Assembly: GCA_964554185.1 (NCBI GenBank)
Contig: CAZKNJ010000006.1
Coordinates: forward strand, 5,989-69,988
Length of the DNA stretch: 64,000 nt
Source: CAZKNJ01 sp964554185
Lineage (GTDB): Bacteria > 4484-113
Direction of reading: 5' to 3'
Of the stretch, positions 51,813 to 61,527 are shown piece by piece. The notes beneath the pieces are model-generated. The model saw only the letters and a list, made by a program, of their open reading frames with translations, searched no databases and was not told where the DNA came from. The position numbers were made by a program, and so were the translations under genes. How positions within the stretch are numbered: position 1 is the stretch's first letter; each line of letters opens with the position of its first letter.

Positions 51813-52445
51813 TCACTGCACCAGCTTGTTCTCAATCGCATAGCGTATTAGCTCGGCGTTGCTCTTCATATTCATCTTGTCCAGAATGCGCGAGCGGTGG
51901 GTGCTAATGGTCTTTTCGCTCAGGCTCAACTCCAGCGCAATCTCCTTGGTCGCTTTGCCCGAAGCAATCATGCACATCACCTGATACTCGCGGTCGGACA
52001 GCGCCTCGTGGGGGGCGCCCTTGGCGTCCGGCCCCAGATCGTAGGCCAGCTTCTCCGCCAGCTTCTCGCTAATGTACTTGCCTCCTTCCGCAACCCTGCG
52101 GATAGCCGCCACCAGCTGGTCCGGCGCGGTTTCCTTAGTCAGGTAGCCGGCGGCGCCCGCCCGCAGCGCCCTCACGGCGTATTGCTCCTCTGCGTGCATC
52201 GTGAGCACGATTATCGGCAGATTGGGGCGTATGTCCCTTATAAACTTGAGGACATCCAGGCCGCTGACATCCGGCAGCGAGATATCAAGCACAACCACGT
52301 CCCAGGACGTCTCTTTGACCATTAGCACCGCGTCCTCGCCGGTGCCGGCCTCACCGATCTTCGCGTCCTCGTGTTTTTCGGCGAGAATCTGCTTTAGCCC
52401 CTGCCTGACGACCGCGTGGTCGTCCACGATGAGTATTTTCAGCAT
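51813..52445 (-). CDS. NarL/FixJ-family DNA-binding response regulator
   Basis: 210 residues. N-terminal receiver (LKILIVDDHAVVRQGLKQIL, acceptor Asp in VVVLDISLPDVSG, IIVLTMHAEEQYAVRAL, GYLTKETAP). The C-terminal LuxR-type helix-turn-helix has LSDREYQVMCMIASGKATKEIALELSLSEKTISTHRSRI. A strong GAGGGGGGAG ribosome-binding site precedes the ATG. The gene begins 95 bases inside the end of the nine-PAS kinase gene, so it is surely its partner. The regulated promoters are unknown; the upstream multihaem respiratory operon is a candidate. Confidence 0.95.
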   Translation of the reverse strand: MLKILIVDDHAVVRQGLKQILAEKHEDAKIGEAGTGEDAVLMVKETSWDVVVLDISLPDVSGLDVLKFIRDIRPNLPIIVLTMHAEEQYAVRALRAGAAGYLTKETAPDQLVAAIRRVAEGGKYISEKLAEKLAYDLGPDAKGAPHEALSDREYQVMCMIASGKATKEIALELSLSEKTISTHRSRILDKMNMKSNAELIRYAIENKLVQ

Positions 52446-55400
52446 CGTCTCCCCCCTCGTCGGGCATCTTGCCGGAGGACGGCATCTCCAGTACTACGGC
52501 CGTCCCCGCGTTCTTAGCGCTCTCTATTCTAACATCTCCGCCCCACAGGCGCGCCCGTTCGCGCATTCCAGCGATTCCCAGCGCCTTGGTCGGGTCCAGC
52601 TTCTCGGTAGCCATCCCCTTTCCGTTGTCGCGCACGCGCAGGCGCAGCCTCCCCTTGCTTAGGGTGAGTGAGATGTCCGCCCTGGTTGCATCCGCGTGGC
52701 GAGCCACATTGGTGAGCGCCTCCTGAAGGATGCGGAAAACCGCCACTGAGCGCCCCTCGTCAAGCTCCAGGCCCTCCGGGCTCACCCGTAGCCTGGTATC
52801 GGCGCCCGTGCGTTTTCTGAACTCGTCCACCTGCCATTCAACCGCAGCCGCCAGCCCCAGGTTATCCAGCACGCTGGGCCGCAACTCCGCTGATATGCGC
52901 CGCACCACGTCCACCGTCAGGTTGATGTGCGCGTCCATCACCTTCGTGCGCGTGAGCAAGTCGTCCATCTCCTGCGGTATCCGCCGCGCAATTCCCGACA
53001 GGTCAATGCGCAACGCCGTGAGCATCTGCGCCAGCTCGTCGTGAATCTCGCGCGCAATCCGCGCCCGCTCTTCCTCCTGGGCATTCATCACGCTCTGAGT
53101 CAGCTCCCGCAGAAGATGCCGGGATTCAATGAGGGCGTCCTCCGCCGTCTTTCGTTCGGTGATATCGCGCGAGATGCCTTCTATCGCTACCAGTTCTCCG
53201 CTTTCATCAACCACCGGCCAGTTGATCTGCTCCGCCCATAACCTGGAACCATCTTTGCGCTTCCACCGGAGTACAATCGGTTGGTCGAAGATGCCGCCCT
53301 GCTCAAAGTACATCTGCAGCACATGGCGGTCCTTCGGGTCCACTATCTTCATCCCCAGTTCCGGGTCGGCGTAGTGCTCTTCCGGCGTGTAGCCCGTAAG
53401 CGCGGTTGCGGCTGGGCTGACATACTCAAAGCCGCGCTGCGGCTTCAGCCGGTAGCGGTAAATGAGGTCGCGCGAGTTCTCTGCCAGCAGCCGGAACTTC
53501 TCCTCGCTTTCCCGCAAGGCCTCTTCCGCCCGTTTGCGGTCGGTGATGTCCCGCACGACTTCAATGGCCCTCACCACACCGTCTACATCAGTGAATGGAG
53601 TGGAGGTCAACTCATAGTCCCTGCCATCCACGCCTGTCATCTCTGCACGCGCAGTCTTGCCCGTTTTCAGGGCTTCTTCCATAGGGCAGCCATCGCAGGG
53701 GACCTTCACACCCATGTAGGCTTCATGGCAGAGCTTCTCTACCTGGTCGCCGAATCTGGCTCTAAGCAGCTCGTTTTGGTAAGTGATCCGGTGATCCGGG
53801 CCCACGACATCCAACCCGTCAGGGATTGAAGAGAGCACGCCCTGTAGTTTCTCGGCCGTTGCCCGAAGCTCTTCCTCCGCCCGTTTACGATCGGTTACAT
53901 CTAGAATGTAGCCTTCCAGCGTCTCAATCTTGCCGTTAGCATCCAGCACTGGGCATCCTTGCTCCCACACTTGCTTCACGCCACCATCCTTAGAGACAAT
54001 ACGATACTCCAGCTNNNNNNNNNNNNNNNNNNNNNNNNNNNNNNNNNNNNNNNNNNNNNNNNNNNNNNNNNNNNNNNNNNNNNNNNNNNNNNNNNNNNNN
54101 NNNNNNNNNNNNNNTGCTCCCACACTTGCTTCACGCCACCATCCTTAGAGACAATACGATACTCCAGCTCAAATGGCTCGTTTGACTCAAGCGCACGCGA
54201 TACCTCATTCCATATGCGTCCACGGTCGTCGGGGTGAATCAAGTCGTTGTAGCTGAGCCGTTGGTTCTCAATGAGGTCAGCCGGCTCGTAGCCTGAAAGC
54301 GCAGTGATTCCGTCGCTGATGAACTCCATCGTCCAATCCCGGTCAATCCTGCACCGGTAAACGACGCCTGGAAGGTTGCTCACTAGCGTGGACATGGCGC
54401 GCTCGCTCTCGCGTAGCGCCCTTTCCGCCGCCTTCCGGTCGGTAATGTCAAGCGCCGCGAACTGCGTTCCCCTCTCCCCCGTGTCCACATTCAAGTAACT
54501 GGCGCTGAGCAACGCATCAATCACACTGCCATCCTTGCATCGCCATTGTGTTTCCATCACACCCATCCCCCACGCGTCGATTTCGGCGAACAAAACCTCC
54601 CCCACCCGCGCGAACTCCTCCTCCGTTTCATATATCATTCGGACGCTTTGCCCCTCCAGCTCGCTGGCGGAGTACCCAAGCACCTTCTGAAAGAACTCGT
54701 TAGTCCACACGAATTCCCGGTTCTTTGTCAGTCCAATGCCTATCGGCGAGGTGCGCAGGATGCTCTGCAGCCGCTCCTCGCTTGCCCTAAGCGCCTGCTG
54801 CGCCTTCACCCGGTTCGTTACATCCTCCACAATAGCAACCATTCCCTCTATCTCGCCCGCAACGCTGCGTAAAGGCGATGCATTGATAGCAAGCAGCGCC
54901 CGCCTGCCGGTCGGCCACTCAATCGCGTGCCGCACGCCGGTAACCGGCTGCCCGCTCGTCATAACACGAGTAAATGGCTGTTGATCGTCTGGGAACGGCC
55001 TTCCCTCGTAATCAGTAATCTTCCACTCAGGGTCGTTGTAGGTTCGCTCAACAATCTTGCTTGCGCTCAGTCCAAGCACCTTCTCGGCTGCTGGATTCGC
55101 ATAGGTAAGTTGCCCCTGCCTATTCACCAGCGTGATGCCGGCGGGGCTCGTCTCCATTATCCGGCTGACCAGATCCTTCTCCTCCCAGAGGGCAATCTGC
55201 GCCTTCCGCACTTCGGTCACATCGTCAATCACCGCCGCGAACCAGTCTTTGCGCGGCGCAAAGCACTTCACGTCAAAATACCTCTCCGGCTCCTTCATCC
55301 GCCCTTCAAACCGTGTCGGCCAGCCTGTTTCGGCCACCTTAGCGCATTCGCGGTAGTGGCTTCGCAACTCAGCGCCATACACCTCGCTGGCCTTGACGCC

Positions 55401-56981
55401 CACCAGTTGCTGCCGCTTCCGGCCGATTAGCTGCTCAAAGGCAGGGTTTACGTCCTTGATGACGAAATCGGTTATGTCGCCCGCCCCGTTTCTTGTTGCC
55501 TCGTGGATGGCCACCCCTTCGGTCATAGTGCCAAACAGGCTGCGGAACCGGCCTTCGCTCTCACGTAGCGCCCGCTCCATCGCTCTTCGCTCGGTAATAT
55601 CCACTCCCGCGCTTAGCACGCCGGTGGGCCTGCCGGCCTCGTCGCGGAACACCGTGTTGCGCCACTCAATCAGCTTCTCCTCGCCTTCGCTTGTGAGCAC
55701 CGGATTCTCGAAGAACTCCGCGGGCTCGATTTCGCCGGTTATCAACTGCTCAAAAACACCCCTCACCCGCTCCCGGTTCTTCGGGGGGATGAAATGCTCA
55801 AACCAGTCCTTCCCCACCAAGTCCTCTTCGGTGCAGCTCATAATCTCAGTAGCCTTTTTGTTCGCCAGCGTAATGCGCCCGCCGCTGTCCAGCGCCACAA
55901 ACATCACCGGTGTCAGGCTCAGGTGCATCTGCGCGCGCTCCTTCTCGGCCTTCAGCGCCTCCTCCGCTTGCTTCTGCGCGGTAATATCCACAACCATCTG
56001 TAGTGTCGCCGGCTTCCCCTCGTAAGTCATAAGCCTGGAATACGCCCGCAGCCATTTCACCTCACCCGGTTTAACCGTGGTGCGGTACTCGTAAGTGTCG
56101 GGAACGTTGTCATCCCCTGCTAGCCTCCTCTTGGCAATATCCAGTACACGCTCTCGGTCCTCCACATGGATCAGGTCTGATGCTTCGGACAGAGTCCGGT
56201 TCACCACTTCCATGCTCTCCACGCCGCATATGGCGCAAAACGCTGCATTCACGTACTTGATCCCATCATCTTGGATGATGGCGATCCCCAGCAGTATCTG
56301 CTCCGCCACCGTGCGGAACTTCTCTTCACTTTCGCGCAGCGCCCGCTCGGCTTTGCGCTGCTCGGTTACATCGCGCAGGATACGCAGCACGTGTTTCCTT
56401 CCCTGAATGCTAACCACTACTCCTTCGTGGTTAACGCCGATTCGTGTGCCATTTGGACGCAGAATATCTACTGCGTTCCCGGCCCCGAATCCCTTGTCAA
56501 GAATCTCCTCAAACAGCGCCTTAGACTTGTCTTGCAGCTCTAACGGTCGCAGCTCCCATACCTTCATTCCCTCCAGCTCTTTCTTGCTCCGCTTCGTCAT
56601 CTCCTCGTACGCGGGATTGCAGTCCACGATGCCGCCATCAGCGGCGTCAATGATGATGATCCCGTGCCGCGACTGCTCAAAGAGCGTGCGGAACTTCTCC
56701 TCGCTTTCCTCCACCTCCCTTGTCCGCCGGGCTTCGTTTCTTGCGGCGATTCGCAAGGAAGCCACGAGAAGCAGAGTCATAATCCCGACGAAAACCCAGT
56801 CTTCTATTATCTCCAGTTTGGGCGGTAAGCCCCCGCGCAACACTACGCTACCTATGAGATGGTCCATGATGAAGATCCAGAGTACTCCCAGGAAGGCAAA
56901 CCAGATGGGGACGGACCAGGCGTAACTCCGCCTGATTCCGCTGTCCGTTCGATCTCCCGATGCACGGGCGCGACGTTCCAT
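52351..56981 (-). CDS. Nine-PAS NarX-type sensor histidine kinase (interrupted by scaffold gap)
   Basis: Split by the N-run at 54015-54114; collapsing the 55-base overlap restores one frame of about 1,491 residues. ATG 56981 is preceded by GGAGGAGATG. Two N-terminal membrane helices (about 22-45 and 62-80) flank a short periplasmic loop, then nine PAS domains. The eighth carries a cysteine cluster (CHEAYMGVKVPCDGCP). The HisKA_3 dimerisation box is EERARIAREIHDELAQML (His present), with ATPase blocks FRILQEALTNVARHA, DNGKGM and GIAGMRERARLWGG. The gap falls in the seventh PAS. The last 95 bases overlap the NarL-type gene; the tail after VVLEMPSSG is low-complexity. Confidence 0.9.
53960..54169. 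repeat. Second scaffold gap (100 N) with identical 55-base flanks
   Basis: 53960-54014 equals 54115-54169 exactly, with the Ns between. Same overlap length and same geometry as the gap in the TIR-TPR gene. Removing 155 bases gives an uninterrupted PAS domain. Confidence 0.9.
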
Positions 56982-57071
56982 AATCTCATCTCCTCCAGCA
57001 GCGGCGCAGGGATGGCCTCCGCTACCGATTTCGCCGTGGGGACGGCGGCGCACCTGTGTGGCACGCACGCC

Positions 57072-57077
57072 TATGAT
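57072..57077 (-). promoter_or_regulatory. Candidate -10 box before the nine-PAS kinase
   Basis: Minus strand TATAAT, with CTAACA 16 bases upstream as a fair -35. Leader of about 85 bases to ATG 56981. It would allow the sensor cluster to be transcribed separately from the cytochrome operon that ends at 57168. Confidence 0.45.
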
Positions 57078-57167
57078 TATACATTCGGGACTTGTGTTGT
57101 TAGTGGCCGCGCTACAAACGTATGCTGCAACCAGTAAATCGGTCCTATTTCACACCCAGGCTTATCC

Positions 57168-59459
57168 TCAGGTCTCTGCGCCGAACTTGTGGCAGTCCAT
57201 GCATTCCTTCGATGTGCAAGTTGCTGGCGGCTGCGCGTGGCAGTCCCCGCACCGGACTGAGCCGGCTTTCAGCGAATGCAGCGGGTGGCAGGACTTACAG
57301 TCGCCATGCCCCTTGCCCGCGTGCAACCCCGGAAGGCCGGTATGGCACTCGGCGCAGGACTTGGCGTCAGGCTTCCAGCGGTGAGTGTCGTGGCACGGCT
57401 TGCAGTCCGAGTGCGCCGTGGGCTTCAGCTGCGCTACCACCTCCGGGTGGCACTTACTGCACCCGGTGAAATCAGCCTTCATCTCGTGCGGCTTATGGCA
57501 TGCCAGGCAGTCTTCTTTGGCTGTGCCGCGCGAGCGCTTCCACGCCAGGCTGTGGCATACGGCGCAGGAGGCCTCCTGGCCGATGAACTTCGCGGCATGG
57601 CCGGCTTCATGGCAGTTGTAGCATTCAGCGTGCGCCTGCGTCGGGGTGCGCGAGTACAGGTCGCGGTGGCAGGTGCCGCAAGTGCGGGCATCTGGATGCA
57701 CTTCAAACACGTGAGCATGGTGGCAGACATCGCACTTCCGGTGGCCGCCCGGCACTTCACCCCATGCAAGCTTGGGCTTGGCCTGGGCGTCGGGGTGGCA
57801 TCCCATGCACGTGTCCTTCGGCCCGGCGAAGGCGAACTGGCGGCTTTTAATGGTTGCGTCCGAATGGCAGTTGTCACACGTGACATGCTGCTGCGGAGCC
57901 TTCGGGCTAAACGCAGGCGTGTTGAAGCGTTCCTTGTGGCAGCCGTTGCAGTCCCCGGAGCGGGCCATGGTGGAAGTGCTGTGCGGCTCGTGGCAGGCCC
58001 GGCAGTCCTTCTGGTGGAACGGCATATTGTGCTCTATTACTTTCTCAACTTCGTGGCAGATGGTGCAGTTCTCCTCAAACGGCGCGCGCCAGATGTGCGG
58101 ATGGTGGCAGGTGGTGCAGTGCCGGTGCTGGCTGTGCAAGCTCTCGTCGTCCAGCACCTTCCCCTCTGTGGGATGGCAGCCCGCGCAGCTCTGGTCGCCC
58201 TTGTAGCGAAAGCTGCTTATATAGTGGCAGCTCTCGCAGTCCCGGTGCTCCTTGGGCAGATTGCGGCCACCCGCGTAGAACATCCCCTGGTGGCAGTTCA
58301 GGCAGGCTTCGCCGATGATCTCGGTTTCGGTGAAGTGCGGGCTGTGGCACGCAGTGCAGTCCGACGGGTGCCCCGGAATATGGTGCACCAGCACCGTCTC
58401 GCTCGGGAAGTGGCAGCGGCTGCAAAGCTCTTCCCCGCTCTCCCGCTTCCGGTGCGGGACATGGCACATCAGGCATGATCCGTGAACCTGCTTGGAAGGG
58501 TGGGTCTTGCCCACGATGTCCGAGTGGCATTCCGCGCAAACACCTTCTTCAGCGATTACAGAGCTCTTATGCGGCTGATGGCAGCGTTCGCAGGTAATGT
58601 TGTGCGACTCTCCCTTGTCGCAGAAAGCAAGTATCCGTTCCCCCGCATCCTCGCCCTGGTGGCAGTCGCGGCAAAGCTCCTGGGCGATGCGCACGCTGCC
58701 GCCCGCGCGCTCAGCCGCTTTGGTGAAGTGGTGGCACGCCAGGCAGTGGTTGAGCCATACTTCGGTGGCGACCAAGCCGTCCGCGTGGCACTCGTTGCAC
58801 TTCATCTGGGCCTGCGCGGGAGTCAGTGGCTCCTTGCTGGAGTGGCACGCATCGCAGTCCGTGCCCTTCTCCCTGTGTATGTCGTGCATCTTGTTCCCCA
58901 GCACAGTGGCCAGTTCTGCGCTGGTGAAGGGGAATATCTGTTGCGGCCCGGAGACGGTCTTGCCGGTGTGCGGCTTGTGGCAGGACGAACAGGATCGGTC
59001 GCCGCTCCGCTCAGCCTCGCACTTCCCGAACTTCTCCGGGTTCTCAGGCTGGTGGCACTCATCGCAATGATCCTTGAAGGCGTTGTACCCGCCGGCAGAT
59101 TGCTCCAGCTTGGCGCTGAAGGGGTGGCAGGCTGCGCAATGGTGCCGCCAGGCCTTATCGTTTTCAGTCTGGACCGTGTGGCAGTTGCCGCAGAGGTTTG
59201 CGGTCTGGGTGGCGGTCAGCGGCTCCGCCGCCTGATGGCAGTCGGCACACTTGCCGTCGCCGCGCATGTGCGCTTGGTGCATACCGCTGGTGGCTACTTG
59301 CATGGCCTCCCCTGCGGCAAACGGGCCCAGTTGTTCGGGGCTGAGGCGAGCGAGGTTTATGCTGTCGCCCGCGGGTTGGCACGAAACGAAAGCCGCCGCG
59401 AGCACCAGCGCGAGCACTAACAAGGTCGGGACGAAACTGCCACTGGTGGGGGCCCTCAT
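57168..59459 (-). CDS. 34-haem c-type cytochrome, putative lipoprotein
   Basis: 763 residues with 34 CXXCH haem-attachment motifs, about one per 22 residues. The N-terminal signal ends AAAFVSC, lipobox-like (Phe at -3 is atypical), so Cys27 may be lipidated. Many sites have the form CXXCHxPH (e.g. CSSCHKPH, CERCHQPH, CTACHSPH, CRACHEPH), as in doubled-CXXCH cytochromes, giving extra His for bis-His ligation. No catalytic domain such as NrfA is visible, so an electron conduit is more likely than an enzyme. AGGAGG precedes the ATG, which overlaps the NrfD gene by 4 bases. Expected periplasmic or outer-membrane site; the terminal acceptor is unknown. Confidence 0.93.
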   Translation of the reverse strand: MRAPTSGSFVPTLLVLALVLAAAFVSCQPAGDSINLARLSPEQLGPFAAGEAMQVATSGMHQAHMRGDGKCADCHQAAEPLTATQTANLCGNCHTVQTENDKAWRHHCAACHPFSAKLEQSAGGYNAFKDHCDECHQPENPEKFGKCEAERSGDRSCSSCHKPHTGKTVSGPQQIFPFTSAELATVLGNKMHDIHREKGTDCDACHSSKEPLTPAQAQMKCNECHADGLVATEVWLNHCLACHHFTKAAERAGGSVRIAQELCRDCHQGEDAGERILAFCDKGESHNITCERCHQPHKSSVIAEEGVCAECHSDIVGKTHPSKQVHGSCLMCHVPHRKRESGEELCSRCHFPSETVLVHHIPGHPSDCTACHSPHFTETEIIGEACLNCHQGMFYAGGRNLPKEHRDCESCHYISSFRYKGDQSCAGCHPTEGKVLDDESLHSQHRHCTTCHHPHIWRAPFEENCTICHEVEKVIEHNMPFHQKDCRACHEPHSTSTMARSGDCNGCHKERFNTPAFSPKAPQQHVTCDNCHSDATIKSRQFAFAGPKDTCMGCHPDAQAKPKLAWGEVPGGHRKCDVCHHAHVFEVHPDARTCGTCHRDLYSRTPTQAHAECYNCHEAGHAAKFIGQEASCAVCHSLAWKRSRGTAKEDCLACHKPHEMKADFTGCSKCHPEVVAQLKPTAHSDCKPCHDTHRWKPDAKSCAECHTGLPGLHAGKGHGDCKSCHPLHSLKAGSVRCGDCHAQPPATCTSKECMDCHKFGAET

Positions 59460-60787
59460 ACCGCTTCCTCCTGCTTCTTGCGAACCTGCCCCACATTAGC
59501 GGCGTCTCGTTTGGCATGATCTTCGTGCGCCGGGAGTACAGGGAAAAGCTTCACAGCGATATTGTAGAAGAAAATGATAGCGGAGACTATCCCTACGGAA
59601 ACTACTAGCTCCTCCACGCTGGGGAAGTACCACCCGTTGCCTGGACGGTGCATGGCAAACAGCGTTGCGCTGAAGCGGTTCCACACCAGCCCAAAAATCA
59701 CCAGGCTAGCCGCCGAAAACCGCCACCACTTGCTGGCGCGGAACTCCGGCCGCAGCAAGATGAGGAGCGGCAGCACAATGCCCACGAACACCTCCGCCAG
59801 GAACACCATTCCGAGTACCGAGAACAGCGCAGGCAATTGCCCTCGCACAACGATGTCAACAATCCTGACTCCCAGATATACGAAGAGCGCGTAGGCGAGG
59901 TACTTGCTCAATCCGGTCAGCGCTTCCTTCTCGTCTGGCAACCCGAAGGCTCGGGCGCTGAAAGTGGCCTCAAATATCACCATGGCGAATCCTACGGCGA
60001 CCGCCGATAGGAAGAAGTTGACCGGCAGTAAGGGCGTCCACCACAGTGGATGCAGCTTGTCGGGCATCAACAGAAACAGCGTGCCCAGCGAGGACTGGTG
60101 CGCCGTGGAGAAGATTATTCCGGCGATTATCAGGATGATCGGCACTCCCGGCCGCGAGCGCACCAGGCCGGGCGCGAATACCGCTGCGGCGGTCACGGCG
60201 ACAAATGCCGCCACCGTCCACCATATTGAATGCGACATTATGTAGGTGAAGAACGTGAGCGCGAAAATCACGTACGGCGGCACCAGTAAGCGCCACAGCG
60301 CGTGCAGCGTGGTCCAGCCGAATCGCTCGAAGATCACCGGCGCGAATTCCAGCGCGAGCACGCTGAGGTAGAGCATGACGCACCACGCGACCTCAAACAG
60401 CGCCGAGTGCTTCGGCCAGTAGATGATGGGATGCCAGATATTCCATGGCTTGCCTAGGTCAACCAGAAGCCCCACGGCGACGAAGACGTAGCCCAGCAGC
60501 GCCGTGAGGATCGCCGGGCGCACCAGTCCGTGGTATTTCTCCTCCATGAAGATGTACACCGCCGCGGCGGTAGTGAAACCTCCCGCTGCCAGCGCCACGC
60601 CGCAAATCACATCAAAGGCGACCCAGAGTCCCCAAGGAAACTGGTCGGACAGATTGGTGGTCGCGCCCAGTCCCTGGATGAAGCGATAGCCAGCCGCCAT
60701 GGCGGCGATGGCCATCAGCGCGATTAGCACACAGGTTCGCCCGTCAAACAGGCGGAACGCCGGTCGATAGTAGCTTTCTTCTTTCAT
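59456..60787 (-). CDS. HybB/NrfD-family quinol-interacting membrane subunit
   Basis: 443 residues with about ten membrane helices. The HybB signature is at the N-terminus: GLGATTNLSDQFPWGLWVAFDVICGVALAAGGF, cut here into its two blocks around PWGLW. GLLVDLGKPWNIWHPI and HQSSLGTLFLLMPDKLHPLWWTP follow, typical of HybB and other NrfD/PsrC proteins that exchange electrons with menaquinol or ubiquinol. It should pair with the HybA-like iron-sulfur protein. It overlaps the cytochrome gene by 4 bases and lies 35 bases after the CcdA-like gene. No hydrogenase subunit is present, so the partner is probably the cytochrome. Confidence 0.9.
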   Translation of the reverse strand: MKEESYYRPAFRLFDGRTCVLIALMAIAAMAAGYRFIQGLGATTNLSDQFPWGLWVAFDVICGVALAAGGFTTAAAVYIFMEEKYHGLVRPAILTALLGYVFVAVGLLVDLGKPWNIWHPIIYWPKHSALFEVAWCVMLYLSVLALEFAPVIFERFGWTTLHALWRLLVPPYVIFALTFFTYIMSHSIWWTVAAFVAVTAAAVFAPGLVRSRPGVPIILIIAGIIFSTAHQSSLGTLFLLMPDKLHPLWWTPLLPVNFFLSAVAVGFAMVIFEATFSARAFGLPDEKEALTGLSKYLAYALFVYLGVRIVDIVVRGQLPALFSVLGMVFLAEVFVGIVLPLLILLRPEFRASKWWRFSAASLVIFGLVWNRFSATLFAMHRPGNGWYFPSVEELVVSVGIVSAIIFFYNIAVKLFPVLPAHEDHAKRDAANVGQVRKKQEEAV

Positions 60788-60822
60788 CGTTGTTTCCCGT
60801 CACCTCGGGTGCAGCGGCTGTC

Positions 60823-61527
60823 CTACGCCCCCGCCAATATGAGGAATCCAACTCCAACAAGCAGCACTCCCGCGGCCGTGCGGATGGCAGGAGTGTACTC
60901 GCGGATGAACGCTGCCAATCTCCTGAAGCCGAAGCCTATTCCAACCAAGCCCAGCGTCAGCGGGAGGCTGTAGCCCAGCCCGAACATCGCCAGCACCGCG
61001 ATTCCCCAGAGTAGCTTTCCCGGAACCGCTGCCACTCCAAGTACTATGGGCAGAACCGGATTACAGAGGGCGGAGCAAGCGCTGACGCCTCCGCCGACCG
61101 CAAGTCCGTAAACCATGGCGCCCGCTCCTCCGCTGGGAGTCAGCCTGGCCGCCAGACTCACCGGCGCCAGCTTCACCGGCAGTAAGCCGAGGTTCGCCAA
61201 CCCGAAAGCCACGAGAATGAACCCGGCCAACACCCGCCAGTATGCGCCCAGCGAGGCGCCCGCCGCCTGGCCGATAAAGCCGGCGGTCGCGCCGAGAACA
61301 GACAGCGCCGCCATCACTCCCAGCATGAACGAAAGCCCGTTCAACAGGATGCGCTTGCGTTCCGCGCCAACACACGCGGTTCCCGAGTAGCCTGCGATGG
61401 CGCCAAGCACGGTGAAATGGCAGGCCGAGCAACTCAGCGCACCGATGAATCCCAGCGCGAGGCTTGCGGCCAGCAGCGCTGGCGTCACCACGGGAGTACT
61501 CAGGCTCTGCCTCAACCATTCAATCAT
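60823..61527 (-). CDS. CcdA/DsbD-like membrane thiol-disulfide transporter
   Basis: 234 residues, six membrane helices. CcdA moves reducing equivalents across the membrane to keep apocytochrome CXXCH cysteines reduced for haem attachment. The paired cysteine sites are here: LSCSACHFTVLG in helix 1 (Cys33, Cys36) and SACSALCNPVLP in helix 4 (Cys151, Cys155 before NP). Helix 1 is unusual, since typical CcdA has a single Cys followed by Pro. Located inside the cytochrome operon, joined to the Fe-S gene by a TGATG junction. The role in maturing the 34-haem protein is inferred from context. Confidence 0.82.
   Translation of the reverse strand: MIEWLRQSLSTPVVTPALLAASLALGFIGALSCSACHFTVLGAIAGYSGTACVGAERKRILLNGLSFMLGVMAALSVLGATAGFIGQAAGASLGAYWRVLAGFILVAFGLANLGLLPVKLAPVSLAARLTPSGGAGAMVYGLAVGGGVSACSALCNPVLPIVLGVAAVPGKLLWGIAVLAMFGLGYSLPLTLGLVGIGFGFRRLAAFIREYTPAIRTAAGVLLVGVGFLILAGA

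Noticed and set aside
57168..59459. Octahaem or pentahaem reductase (NrfA-, Hao- or Otr-type)
   Set aside because: No CXXCK or other catalytic haem motif and no enzymatic domain; 34 regularly spaced CXXCH motifs over the entire length point to an electron carrier.
60823..61527. CSACH in the CcdA-like protein as a haem-binding site
   Set aside because: It lies within the first membrane helix at the position of the CcdA redox cysteine, so a thiol role is far more likely.
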